64,000 nt of DNA from Kitasatospora azatica KCTC 9699. Its GTDB lineage: Bacteria > Actinomycetota > Actinomycetes > Streptomycetales > Streptomycetaceae. Numbering within the stretch: the stretch's first letter is position 1; every line of letters starts with the position of its first letter. The position numbers and the translations under genes are program-made. A model generated the notes under the pieces. That model did no database searches, was not told the DNA's origin, and was given only the letters and a program-made list of their open reading frames with translations. The stretch is from the NCBI RefSeq assembly GCF_000744785.1, contig NZ_JQMO01000002.1:868001-932000 (forward strand), written 5' to 3'. Shown here piece by piece: positions 50,782-59,579 of the stretch.

Positions 50782-51795
50782 GTGGCTACGCGGCCAACCA
50801 TGAAGGACGTCGCCGCGGAGGCCGGCGTCGGCGTGATGACGGTGTCCCGGGTCGTCAACGGTGACCCGGGCGTCGCGCCGGGTACCGCGGCACGGGTGGA
50901 AATCGCGATCCGGAAACTGGGCTACCAGCGCGACGACGTGGCCCGTCAGCTGCGCCGCGCCGATCAGCTGAGCCAGACCATCGGGCTGATGGTCGATCAT
51001 GTCAGCGACCCTTTCATGGCGGCCATCGCCTCGGCGGCCGAGGACGTCGCCCGCCAGCACGGAAGCGTGGTGCTGATCGGATCCACTCGGGACGACCTGC
51101 GGCGGGAGCGCGAAGTCGTCGCGGCCTTCACCGCTCGCCGGGTCGACGGGCTGATCCTCGCCCCGGTCGCCGGCAGTCACCGTTTCCTGCGGCCGGTGCT
51201 GGCCCAGGGCACCAAACTCGTGTGCGTGGACCGGGCCGCGCCCGGCCTGGACGTGGACACGGTGGTGGTGGACAACTTCGACGCCGTGCACAACGCGGTG
51301 CGGCACCTGGTCGCCCACGGCCACCGGCGCATCGGCTACCTCGGGGACAAGCAGGAGATCCGGTCCGTCGACGAGCGCTACCGGGCCTACCTGGCAGCGC
51401 TGGCGGAGGCCGGCATCGACGCCGATCCGGCCATCGTGCGGCACGGACTGAGGTCCGGGCCGGACGCCGCCGCGGCCGTCACCGGGATTCTCTCCGCTCC
51501 CGAACCCCCCACCGCGATGTTCGCCAGCAACGACATCGTCGCCATCGGGGTCCTGGCCGTGCTGCCCGCCCACATCGCGTTCGTCAGCTTCGACGACTTC
51601 ACCCTCGCCGAGCGGCTGACCCCGGCGGTCACCGTCATCGCCCAGGACCCCGTCGCCATCGGGACGACCGCCGCGCACCTGCTGTTCGCCCGGCTCCACG
51701 GCGACAGCTCTCCGCCCCGCACCATCGTGATGCCCACCGAGCTGATCACCCGTGGCTCGGGGGAGATCCCCGGACCGTACGCACATGGACGTTGA
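50782..51795 (+). CDS. LacI-family repressor of the second sugar ABC operon
   Basis: 337 residues from GTG 50782 (GGAGA just upstream; the ATG-like frame start at 50728 would cover the operator). HTH/hinge RPTMKDVAAEAGVGVMTVSRVVNG and VEIAIRKLGYQRDDVARQLRRA; effector core DGLILAPVAGSHRFL, AMFASNDIVAIG, VSFDDFTLAERLTPAVTVIAQD. Divergent from the ABC operon, with its operators in between. About the same plan as the fructan-locus repressor and probably a paralogue. Confidence 0.92.
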   Translation: MATRPTMKDVAAEAGVGVMTVSRVVNGDPGVAPGTAARVEIAIRKLGYQRDDVARQLRRADQLSQTIGLMVDHVSDPFMAAIASAAEDVARQHGSVVLIGSTRDDLRREREVVAAFTARRVDGLILAPVAGSHRFLRPVLAQGTKLVCVDRAAPGLDVDTVVVDNFDAVHNAVRHLVAHGHRRIGYLGDKQEIRSVDERYRAYLAALAEAGIDADPAIVRHGLRSGPDAAAAVTGILSAPEPPTAMFASNDIVAIGVLAVLPAHIAFVSFDDFTLAERLTPAVTVIAQDPVAIGTTAAHLLFARLHGDSSPPRTIVMPTELITRGSGEIPGPYAHGR

Positions 51796-51998
51796 CCTCG
51801 CTGGGGGCGTAGCCGACCCTCCGTCACGGTCCCGCCGCCCCCACGTACGGTCGTTCGATCTCCCCACAAGTCTCACAAGGAACGTCTGTTGCTGAGACCC
51901 CTCTCCTGCTTACGCTCCGCTCGCGCACGTTGGCGTGTGCACCCGCACGGTGCTGCCGGATCGGTTCCGGTAGTGCGCGGAACGTACGGAAAGATCAC

Positions 51999-52739
51999 AT
52001 GGGTTACTGCGCGTCCTGCCGGCGTCACCTCAATGGCGCCCTCTCCTGCCCGGGCTGCGGTGCGCCGGCGGCACCGGCTCCCGCCGAGCCGGCTGAGCCG
52101 CACGGCGCTGGGCACCATCAGCCGAGCCCGGTGGACTACTCGCCCGCGCCCAGCAGCACGCCCGTGGACAGAGCCCCTGTCACGCCGCTGGACAGAGCCG
52201 CCGTCACGCCCCCCGACAGAGCCCCGGTGCAGCGCCGCGCCAGACGGCGGCCGAAGCGCCGGCGGGCCCCGCTCGCCCTGACGGCGATCGGGCTGGTGGT
52301 CGGGGGTCTGGGCGCGATGGTGCTCGCCAGCGGGCATTCGGAGAGTGCGACGACTCCGACGGCCTCCTCCTCGGACACGGAGAAGCCGGGGTCCGGCGTC
52401 AACAGTTCCTCAGGTGCCCCGGGGGCCTCGACGACCCGGCCGGGCGGCCAGGGGACGGCGGGGCCGCAACAGAGCGGCACCGCCCGCCTGAGCTCCTCCC
52501 CGTCCGCCACCACCAGCGCCACGTCCAGCCCCACCGGCTCGCCCGGCGCCTCCGACCCCGCCAAGCCGTCCGGCCAGCCCTCGGCCACCGCCCCGGCGAG
52601 CAGCGCCCCCACCGCGCGCCCCAGCACGCCGGCACCCGCGCCCTCCTCGCCGCCGGCGCCGCAGCCGAGTTCCTCCCAGCCCAGCCCGACCGAGAAGCCC
52701 AAGCCCACCTGCACCCCGGTTCTCCTGTGGTGCGACTGA
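51999..52739 (+). CDS. SCO2400-like zinc-ribbon membrane protein with Ser/Pro/Thr-rich tail
   Basis: 246 residues from ATG 51999. N-terminal zinc ribbon GYCASCRRHLNGALSCPGCG (two CxxC pairs), a linker with repeated DRAPVTPL-type units, a basic patch (RRARRRPKRRRA), one membrane helix (PLALTAIGLVVGGLGAMVLA) and a long Ser/Thr/Pro-rich extracytoplasmic tail ending with a Cys pair (CTPVLLWC). The plan matches the Streptomyces family named after SCO2400. Function unknown; a cytoplasmic sensor ribbon tied to a wall-spanning tail is the visible design. Confidence 0.75.
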   Translation: MGYCASCRRHLNGALSCPGCGAPAAPAPAEPAEPHGAGHHQPSPVDYSPAPSSTPVDRAPVTPLDRAAVTPPDRAPVQRRARRRPKRRRAPLALTAIGLVVGGLGAMVLASGHSESATTPTASSSDTEKPGSGVNSSSGAPGASTTRPGGQGTAGPQQSGTARLSSSPSATTSATSSPTGSPGASDPAKPSGQPSATAPASSAPTARPSTPAPAPSSPPAPQPSSSQPSPTEKPKPTCTPVLLWCD

Positions 52740-52806
52740 GGCCGACCGGCACTTGGGGGGCGTCCAAGTGCCGGTCGGTCCAGGGTGGGCAATGACTGAT
52801 TGTTCG

Positions 52807-54159
52807 TCAGGAAGGCAGCCGCCACTGCTGGTTGGCCGACCCGGTGCAGTCCCAGATCTCGGCCTGGGTGCCGGGGGTGGTGGACCAGCCGGTGTCGTCG
52901 AGGCACTTGTTGGACTGCGGGTTGTAGAGCGAGCCGTTGGACCGCGGGATCCAGACCTGGGCACCGGTGTTGTTGCAGGTGTAGAGGTCGACGGTGGTGC
53001 CGTTCGCGGTGCCGCCGCCGTTGATGTCCAGGCACTTGCCGAGCACGTGCAGGGTGCTGCCCGCCTGGACGACGGTCCACTGCTGGGCGGGGGTGCCGTT
53101 GCAGGTGTAGACCTGGATCGGGTTGAAGTCGGCGGTGCTCGCGGAGCGGTCGTCCAGGCAGAGTCCGCCGTAGCCGACCACCGGGCCGCCGGTCCCGCCG
53201 CCGCCCGATCCGGTGGTGGTGTAGGCCGCGACGTAGCCCACGCTCATGGTGGCGCCCGAACTGGTGGCCGCGGTCGGCGTGGTGCAGCCGCAGGCGCCGT
53301 TCGGGAAGCCGCCGCCGATCGCCAGGTCGAAGATGATGGTCAGGTTGTGGTCGAAGGCCTGCTGCCAGGTGGCGGCGCCGACCTGGCTCTCGTTCACGCT
53401 GAAGTAGGCGGCACCGTCCAGGTACCAAGTGATGGTCTCGGCCGAGGTGTTGGTGCGGTCGAGGATCATCGAGTAGGTGTGGAAGCCGCTCTGGCAGCCG
53501 GGACAGGCGCGCAGTCCGCTGCCGATGCCGTCGCCCTCGTTGCAGACACCGCCGGGGTAGGTGCCGCAGTGGATGGTGCCGGCCACCTGGGAGAGCGCGT
53601 TGACGTCCTCCATGATGTCGATCTCGCCGTTCTCCGGCCACTGGCCGGGGCCCAGCATCCAGAACGCGGGCCAGTAGCCGAGGCCGCCGGACGGGTTCGG
53701 CTGCTGGATGGAGGCGGTCACCTGGAGCTTCCCGCCGGCCGGCGCGCCGACCGAGGCGCTGGGGGTGTGGATCCGGCCGGAGGTCCAACTGCCGCCGTTG
53801 TTCAGGGCGGTGATGTTGAGGTGCCCGTTGCCGTCGAGGCGCACGTTGCTGGTCGAGTTGGTCATGGTCTCGATCTCGCCGGTGCCGAAGTTCGATCCCG
53901 GACCGGTGTCGTACGTCCAGTTGGCGCTTGACGGTGCACTACCGGCGGGCCCGGCGAAGTTGTCGCTGAAGACCGTGGTCCAGCCGGACGGTGCGGGCGG
54001 CACCGTGACGGCCTGGGCGCCGGCGGGTGCGAGGACGAGGGCGAGCGCGGCCAGCAGTGCGAGGACCGAGGCGACGACGACCGAGTCGGCGGCGATCCAG
54101 CGCCGGACGGGCCGGCGGAGGCTGCGCAGCGCGGTGCGGGGGGTAGTTCGGAGAGGCAT
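52807..54159 (-). CDS. Secreted GH16 beta-glucanase with ricin-type lectin domain
   Basis: 450 residues with a long leader (hydrophobic core VVVASVLALLAALALVLAPA, cleavage near AQA-V). GH16 jelly-roll 55-310 with catalytic GEIDIMED: nucleophile Glu179, Asp181, acid/base Glu184; WPAFWMLG precedes it. A Gly-rich linker (TTGSGGGGTGG) joins a ricin B-type trefoil (about 318-450) with three Q-x-W repeats (AQQWTVV, NQQWRL). The sequence fits laminarinase-type enzymes on beta-1,3-glucan. A GAGAGCGCTTTC site sits in its promoter. Confidence 0.93.
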   Translation of the reverse strand: MPLRTTPRTALRSLRRPVRRWIAADSVVVASVLALLAALALVLAPAGAQAVTVPPAPSGWTTVFSDNFAGPAGSAPSSANWTYDTGPGSNFGTGEIETMTNSTSNVRLDGNGHLNITALNNGGSWTSGRIHTPSASVGAPAGGKLQVTASIQQPNPSGGLGYWPAFWMLGPGQWPENGEIDIMEDVNALSQVAGTIHCGTYPGGVCNEGDGIGSGLRACPGCQSGFHTYSMILDRTNTSAETITWYLDGAAYFSVNESQVGAATWQQAFDHNLTIIFDLAIGGGFPNGACGCTTPTAATSSGATMSVGYVAAYTTTGSGGGGTGGPVVGYGGLCLDDRSASTADFNPIQVYTCNGTPAQQWTVVQAGSTLHVLGKCLDINGGGTANGTTVDLYTCNNTGAQVWIPRSNGSLYNPQSNKCLDDTGWSTTPGTQAEIWDCTGSANQQWRLPS

Positions 54160-54224
54160 TTGTGGCTCCCTGAATCGACTGACCCGGATTCAACTCCTGT
54201 AAACACCAAGGCGTCAAGAAGAAT

Positions 54225-54236
54225 GAGAGCGCTTTC
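54225..54236. promoter_or_regulatory. LacI-type operator before the GH16 gene
   Basis: GAGAGCGCTTTC, centred on AGCGCT, is a one-mismatch palindrome of the AGCGCT class bound by CebR/BglR-type LacI repressors in actinomycetes. It is between the divergent GH16 and GH3 genes. Confidence 0.6.
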
Positions 54237-54349
54237 TTCGTTCAACTCATTGATTCCCAGACCCCTGCAGTGTTAACTCCTCTCCCAGTTCTTGTCGCCA
54301 AGCCCAGGTAATGCCCAGGTAGCCCGTCGACTCCGAACGGACCTGTCCC

Positions 54350-56671
54350 ATGCGACTCACCCCACCCGTGCACCGCATCCGCCGCCCGCTCACCGGCCTG
54401 ACCGGCCTGACCCTGCTGTGCACCGCTCTCACCGGCCTGACGGCGGCCCCCGCACCCGCCGCCACCAGCGTGCCGACCTATCTGAACGCCAAGGCCGCCA
54501 CCAAGGACCGGGTCGCCGACCTGCTGCGCCGGATGACGCTCAAGGAGAAGCTCGGCCAGATGGACCAGTTGGCCCTGGTCACCGTCCAGGGCACGTGCAA
54601 CTGGAGCGGCGGCGCGCTCAACGAGTCCTGCCTGCACGACGTGCTGGTCGACAACGCGGCCGGCTCCATCCTCTCCGGCGGCGGGATGCCGCCCACCGTC
54701 AACTCCCCCAAGGACTGGGCGGAGTTGACCAACCAGGTGCAGCAGTACGCGATCGCCAACTCACGCCTGCACATCCCGGTCCTGTACGGCATCGACGCCG
54801 TGCACGGCCACAACAACGTGCTCGGTGCCACCATGTTCCCGCAGCAGATCGGCATGGGCGCCACCTGGGACCCGGCGCTGGAGGCCGGCGTCGAGCACTC
54901 CACCCAGCGTGCGGTGGCCGCCACCGGCATCAACTGGGTGTTCGGACCGGTCGCCGAGATCGCCCGGGACCAGCGCTGGGGCCGCTACTACGAGGCCTTC
55001 TCCGAGGACCCGGTGCTCACCGGCACCATGGCCGCCAGCGCGGTGGACGCCCTGCAGGACGGCTCCAGCGGCACCAAACTCGCCGCCTCCGTCAAGCACT
55101 TCGCCGGCTACTCGCAGCCGCTGAACGGCCATGACCGAGTGCCCGCCGACTACTCCGCCCGCTATCTGCAGGACACCGTCCTGCCCGCCTACCGCCAGGC
55201 CGTGCAGGCCGGCGCGCTCAGCGTGATGGCGGACTCCGGGGCGGTCAACGGCGTCCCCGTCACCGCCTCGCACTACCTGCTCACCAGCGTGCTGCGGGAC
55301 CAGTACCACTTCGACGGCGTGGTGGTCAGCGACTGGAGCGACGTCCGCAGCCTGCAGACGGCCTACCACATCGCCGCCGACTACCCCGAGGCGATCGCCA
55401 AGGCGGTCAACGCGGGGGTGGACATGGCGATGGAGCCGACCAGCGCCGCCGACTTCACCACCTCGGCGCTCGCCGCCGTCCAGCGCGGCCTGATCAAGCC
55501 GGAGCGGATCGACCAGGCGGTCTCCCGGATCCTGACCATGAAGTTCCGGCTCGGCCTCTTCGAGCACCCCTACGTCGACGCCGGCAAGGCCGACTCGGTG
55601 GTCAACGGCGCGGACCTCGGCCTGGCCAGGCAGGCGGCCACCGAGTCCTCGGTGCTGCTGCGCAACGAGAAGAACGTGCTGCCCTTCGGCTCCGGCGTGC
55701 ACAAGATCGTCGTCACCGGCCCGAACGCGGACAGCATCAACAACCAGTTGGGCGGCTGGAGCATCGGCTGGCAGGGCGTGCCGAACGGCGTCTCGGTACC
55801 GGGCACCACGGTGCTCGCCGGGCTGCGCGGCGGCGCCCCGGCCGGGACCACCGTCGACTACCAGGCCGACGGTGCGGCGGCGGCCGCCGACCTCCGCTCG
55901 GCGGACGCGGCCGTGGTCGTGGTCGGCAACACGCCGGGCGCGGAAGGGCTCAACGACCAGCCCAACCCCTCGCTCGCCGCGGACCAGCAGGCAGAGGTGG
56001 CCGCACTGCAGGCCACCGGAAAGCCGGTGGTCGTGGTGGTGATCGCCGACCGTCCACTGGTGCTCGGCAGCGCCGCCCAGACCGCCGGCCTGCTGATGGC
56101 CTGGCTGCCCGGCACCGAGGGCGGCAACGCCGTCGCCGACCTGCTGTACGGGAAGGCCAACCCCAGCGGCCGGCTCCCGGTCTCCTGGCCCAAGGCGATC
56201 GGCAACGAGCCGGAGTTCTACACCCAGCTCCCGGGCACCAACGGCGGCACCGACTCCGGCTACAGCCCGCTGTTCGCCTTCGGCGCGGGCCTGTCCTACA
56301 CCGACTGGCAGATCGGCGCGGCCACCGTGGACCGCAGCACCGTGGACCGCACCACCGCCGAGCGCGGCGGCTCGCTGCAGGTGACCGTCCCGGTGGCCAA
56401 CACCGGTGGCACGGCGGGCGATGCGGTGGTGCCGGTGTACGTCTCGCAAGGTGTCAGCCAGGTGCTCACGCCGCCGAAGTGGCTGGTCGGCTTCACCCGG
56501 GTGCACCTGGAGGCGGGCGCGCGGACCAGCGTCAGCGTCAAGGTCCCGCTCTCCCTGCTGGCGCACACCCAGGGGGACGTGGACGGTGACGGTCGTCCGT
56601 CCGTCTCCCCTGGGCAGTACACGCTGCTCACCGGTGACAGCAGCAACGGAACTGCTCTCAACGTCTCCTGA
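54350..56671 (+). CDS. Secreted GH3 beta-glucosidase
   Basis: 773 residues. Sec leader (MRLTPPVHRIRRPL...ALTGLTAAPAPAA). GH3 N-domain with RDQRWGRYYEAFSEDP, KHFAGYSQPLNGHDR and nucleophile Asp in FDGVVVSDWSDV; GH3 C-domain from SVLLRNEKNVLPF; C-terminal fibronectin III-like domain ending VSPGQYTLLTGDSS. Finishes the breakdown of beta-glucan oligosaccharides made by the two flanking GH16 enzymes. Converges on the second GH16 gene across a bidirectional terminator. Confidence 0.93.
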   Translation: MRLTPPVHRIRRPLTGLTGLTLLCTALTGLTAAPAPAATSVPTYLNAKAATKDRVADLLRRMTLKEKLGQMDQLALVTVQGTCNWSGGALNESCLHDVLVDNAAGSILSGGGMPPTVNSPKDWAELTNQVQQYAIANSRLHIPVLYGIDAVHGHNNVLGATMFPQQIGMGATWDPALEAGVEHSTQRAVAATGINWVFGPVAEIARDQRWGRYYEAFSEDPVLTGTMAASAVDALQDGSSGTKLAASVKHFAGYSQPLNGHDRVPADYSARYLQDTVLPAYRQAVQAGALSVMADSGAVNGVPVTASHYLLTSVLRDQYHFDGVVVSDWSDVRSLQTAYHIAADYPEAIAKAVNAGVDMAMEPTSAADFTTSALAAVQRGLIKPERIDQAVSRILTMKFRLGLFEHPYVDAGKADSVVNGADLGLARQAATESSVLLRNEKNVLPFGSGVHKIVVTGPNADSINNQLGGWSIGWQGVPNGVSVPGTTVLAGLRGGAPAGTTVDYQADGAAAAADLRSADAAVVVVGNTPGAEGLNDQPNPSLAADQQAEVAALQATGKPVVVVVIADRPLVLGSAAQTAGLLMAWLPGTEGGNAVADLLYGKANPSGRLPVSWPKAIGNEPEFYTQLPGTNGGTDSGYSPLFAFGAGLSYTDWQIGAATVDRSTVDRTTAERGGSLQVTVPVANTGGTAGDAVVPVYVSQGVSQVLTPPKWLVGFTRVHLEAGARTSVSVKVPLSLLAHTQGDVDGDGRPSVSPGQYTLLTGDSSNGTALNVS

Positions 56672-56694
56672 CGGTCAGTCAGTTTCCTACACGT

Positions 56695-56730
56695 CCGCCC
56701 GGAGCGCCCGACTGAGGGCGCTCCGGGCGG
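56695..56730. terminator. Bidirectional terminator between GH3 and GH16 genes
   Basis: CCGCCCGGAGCGCCC (56695-56709) and GGGCGCTCCGGGCGG (56716-56730) form a perfect 15-base stem with a six-base loop between two converging stops. Confidence 0.9.
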
Positions 56731-56739
56731 GCACGTCCG

Positions 56740-58161
56740 TCAGCCGGCCTGCCAGTACTTCACGGAGGAGATGGCGATGTCCGCCGAGGAGCCGACGGCC
56801 GGCACGGTGCCGCTGGTGCTCGTCTCGGACTGCAGCACCCAGTGCATCGGGTGCGCCGGGACGTTGGACGTGGAGTGGCCGATGACCTTGCCGTCCAGGT
56901 AGAAGGTCAGGCTGTCCTTCTGCCAGTCGATGGTGGTGGTGTGCCAGGCACCCGCCTCGGCGACGTTGGTCTCGTAGGCGTCCTGGTCGGAGCCGGAGGT
57001 GCCGCCCTGGCGGTGCATGTAGGCGCCGATCGTGCTGTCGAGGGAGCCCTCGGGGAAGTCGATCTCGCCGTTCTGCGGCCAGATGTCGCCGTCCGGCCAG
57101 AGCAGCCAGGCGGTCTTGAAGCCGGCCGCCGAGGTCGCCTTCCAGGTCACCTCGAACTTGCCGTACAGCACGCCGCCGTCCTGGCCGACCGCGCCGGGGA
57201 GCTTGGGGATCGGCGCCGCCACCCAGGTGCCCGCGCTGTCGCGGTTGAGGTGCAGGTTCAGCTGGCCGTTGGCGATGGACATCGTCTTGGCGGGGCTGTA
57301 GGTGCCGTTCTTGGTGGTGTCCTGCCAGCCGTCCGGGTAGGCCCACCACTTCGAGTCCACGTTGGCCGGGACCCCGCTGCAGTGATGCCCCTGGGGGGTG
57401 CCGTCGGAGTCGCAGCCGGTCCAGCTGCCGAGCGGGACGCTCTCGCCGCTGAAGTCGTCCGACCAGGTCGGGGCGGTGCCGGCGCCGGTCGGCGTGGCGG
57501 TGGGCGACGGGGTGGGCGTGGGCGTGGCGAACGGGCTGTTGGTGGGCGTGGGCGACGCGGTCGGGGTCGGCGAGGCGGTGGGCGTCTGGGTGGCGCTCGG
57601 GGTCGGCGACGGCGACGCGGTGGGCGTGGCGCTCGGGATCGGCGTCGACGTCGGGGTCGGGGTCGGGGTCGACGTAGGGGTGGGGGTCGGCGTCGGGGTC
57701 GACGTCGACGTAGGAGTGGGGGTCGGCGTGGGAGTCGGCGACGGGCTGGCCGCTCTGCTGACCGTCAGCGTCTTGGACGGGAGGTTGTGCCAGCCGCCCC
57801 TGGAATCCTGCCAGTAGCCGAACTCCGTGTACGTGCCCGCCGGCAGCGTGCGGGTGCCGGTGGTGATGGTGAGCCCGCTCGGGCAGATCCGGGCGTTGGT
57901 AGCCGGGCCCGGGAAGTCGAGGTTGTTGCCCGCGGCGTCCCGGACGCCCACGCCGAGGCTCTTGGCGGTGAAGCAGCTCCCCGAGTGAACGGTCAGTGAG
58001 GCGGCAGCGGCGACGTCGGCGGCCATCGCGGTCGGCGAGAGGCGGTCCTGCACCACCCGCGTGCTGGCGGCCTCGGCGTTGCCGAAGACGGTGACGGCGA
58101 GCGTGGCGGCGGTGACCGCGACCGCTGCGCCCATCCGGACAGTTGTGGCAGAAATGCGCAT
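56740..58161 (-). CDS. Secreted GH16 enzyme with Pro/Thr linker and N-terminal accessory domain
   Basis: 473 residues from ATG 58161 (AGAGGGA upstream); a longer reading to 58383 is rejected. Sec leader [20 protein letters not shown]... to NAEA-A. Residues 35-185: beta-rich accessory domain ([46 protein letters not shown]). Residues 188-275: low-complexity PT/PS linker encoded by imperfect GGCGTNGGNGTCGGNG repeats. Residues 280-473: GH16 with catalytic NGEIDFPEG. No trefoil. Likely beta-glucanase; substrate not settled by motifs. Confidence 0.88.
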   Translation of the reverse strand: MRISATTVRMGAAVAVTAATLAVTVFGNAEAASTRVVQDRLSPTAMAADVAAAASLTVHSGSCFTAKSLGVGVRDAAGNNLDFPGPATNARICPSGLTITTGTRTLPAGTYTEFGYWQDSRGGWHNLPSKTLTVSRAASPSPTPTPTPTPTSTSTPTPTPTPTSTPTPTPTSTPIPSATPTASPSPTPSATQTPTASPTPTASPTPTNSPFATPTPTPSPTATPTGAGTAPTWSDDFSGESVPLGSWTGCDSDGTPQGHHCSGVPANVDSKWWAYPDGWQDTTKNGTYSPAKTMSIANGQLNLHLNRDSAGTWVAAPIPKLPGAVGQDGGVLYGKFEVTWKATSAAGFKTAWLLWPDGDIWPQNGEIDFPEGSLDSTIGAYMHRQGGTSGSDQDAYETNVAEAGAWHTTTIDWQKDSLTFYLDGKVIGHSTSNVPAHPMHWVLQSETSTSGTVPAVGSSADIAISSVKYWQAG

Positions 58162-58490
58162 GGAGGAGTCCCTCTGCGACGCCTGCGAGGTGAGCTGTCG
58201 GGTTCGGGCGGAGGTACGCCCGGCCGCCTGTGGGAGCGGCTTCACCCCAAGCCCTGGCTGCCGCACGGTGCGCATGCGGGAGTCAAGGCGCTTACCTGGT
58301 TCCCCCGCTCCCGTCCGTGACAGTGCTCGATCGACCGCCGACGGGTGGACGGGACTCGGCGTCCCGGCAGCGGCCGCCCGCACCCGGCGGACGGCTCGTT
58401 GAGGCTAGGCAACCCGAGTGGACCTGACAAGCTGTGGCCCGATCCTGTTGCCCAGCTCACACTTCCACTGCACAACTGATCACAGGTGCC
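58162..58490. other. Intergenic region upstream of the second GH16 gene
   Basis: About 330 bases with no gene supported. It should contain the GH16 promoter; a half-site TGGGAGCG near 58230-58237 recalls the CebR operator, but the palindrome is incomplete. Confidence 0.4.
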
Positions 58491-58544
58491 TCACCAGCGC
58501 GTGTGCACCTGGTCGCGTCACCAGCGCGTGTGCACCTGGTCGCG
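58491..58544. repeat. 27-bp tandem duplication of the aldo/keto reductase gene end
   Basis: Two perfect head-to-tail 27-bp copies (58491-58517, 58518-58544) beginning TCACCAGCGCGTGTGCACCT. The inner copy encodes the last eight codons and stop; the outer copy lies past the stop. Confidence 0.93.
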
Positions 58545-59507
58545 CAGCCGGCGGTCGTACAGCTCGCGGACGGCAGCCAGGGTCGTGTCCGGCAGCGGCG
58601 GCAGCCCGGCGGCGGCCGCGTTGGCGCGGGCCTGCTCGGGCGAGCGGGCACCGGGGATCACGGTGCTCACCCCGGGCTGCTGGATGATCCAGCGCAGCGC
58701 CGTCTGGGCGGGTGTCGCGCCGGCCGGCGCCAGCTCGCCGAACTCGACCGCCGCGTCCACTCCCGTGGCGAAGTCCACGCCGGAGAAGGTCTCGCCCTGG
58801 TCGAAGGCGGAGCCGTCCCGGTTGTAGGTCCGATGATCGCTCTGCGGGAAGACGGTGTCCTTGGTGTAGCGGCCGGAGAGCAGGCCGGAGGCGAGCGGCA
58901 CCCTGGCGATCACCCCGACGCCCGCGGCCCGGGCCGCCGGCAGCACCTCGTCCAGCGGCTTCAGCCGGAACGGATTGAGGATGATCTGCACGCTGGCCAC
59001 GCCCGGCCGGGCGATCGCCGTCAGCGCCTGCGCGCAGGTCTCCACGCTGACCCCGTAGGCGGCGATCCGGCCCTCCGAGACCAGGGTGTCGAGGCCGTCG
59101 AAGACCTCGTCGTCCGCGAAGACCGCGGTCGGCGGGCAGTGCAGCTGCACCAGGTCGAGCCGCTCCGTGCCCAGGTTGCTGCGGGAGCGGTCGGCCCAGG
59201 CGCGGAAGTTCGCCAGGCTGTAGTGCTCCGGGAGCTGCTCCACCCGGCGGCCGAACTTGGTCGCCACGGTCAGGCCGGGCAGTTGGTCGGCTCGTTCCCG
59301 CAGGAACCGGCCGATCAGCTGCTCGCTGCGGCCGTCGCCGTAGACGTCGGCCGTGTCCAGGAAGCTGACGCCCGCCTCGACCGCCGCGTCCAGCACGGCG
59401 AAGGCGTCCTCCTCCCGGACCTCGCCCCAGTCCGCACCGAGCTGCCAGGTGCCCAAGCCGACGACGGAGACCGGTTGACCGGTCCGACCCAGTACGCGCT
59501 GTTCCAT
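58518..59507 (-). CDS. Aldo/keto reductase
   Basis: 329 residues. AKR barrel: VLGRTGQPVSVVGLGTWQLG, catalytic tetrad Asp/Tyr in FLDTADVYGDGRSEQLIG, Lys in VATKFGRR, His in LVQLHCPP, and NADPH-binding tail VSTVIPGARSPEQARANAAA. Cytoplasmic, NADPH dependent; substrate unknown. Divergent from the CoA-transferase gene with 72 bases between starts. Confidence 0.92.
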   Translation of the reverse strand: MEQRVLGRTGQPVSVVGLGTWQLGADWGEVREEDAFAVLDAAVEAGVSFLDTADVYGDGRSEQLIGRFLRERADQLPGLTVATKFGRRVEQLPEHYSLANFRAWADRSRSNLGTERLDLVQLHCPPTAVFADDEVFDGLDTLVSEGRIAAYGVSVETCAQALTAIARPGVASVQIILNPFRLKPLDEVLPAARAAGVGVIARVPLASGLLSGRYTKDTVFPQSDHRTYNRDGSAFDQGETFSGVDFATGVDAAVEFGELAPAGATPAQTALRWIIQQPGVSTVIPGARSPEQARANAAAAGLPPLPDTTLAAVRELYDRRLRDQVHTRW

Positions 59508-59579
59508 GCCCCGACCTTTTCATATCGGCCCGCCGCACTGCACGCTTACAGCTGCACCCGCACCTGATCGGAGCCACGC

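Noticed and set aside
57490..57750. Repeat array in the GH16 gene as an independent element
   Set aside because: It is in frame and encodes the Pro/Thr linker, so it is coding low complexity.
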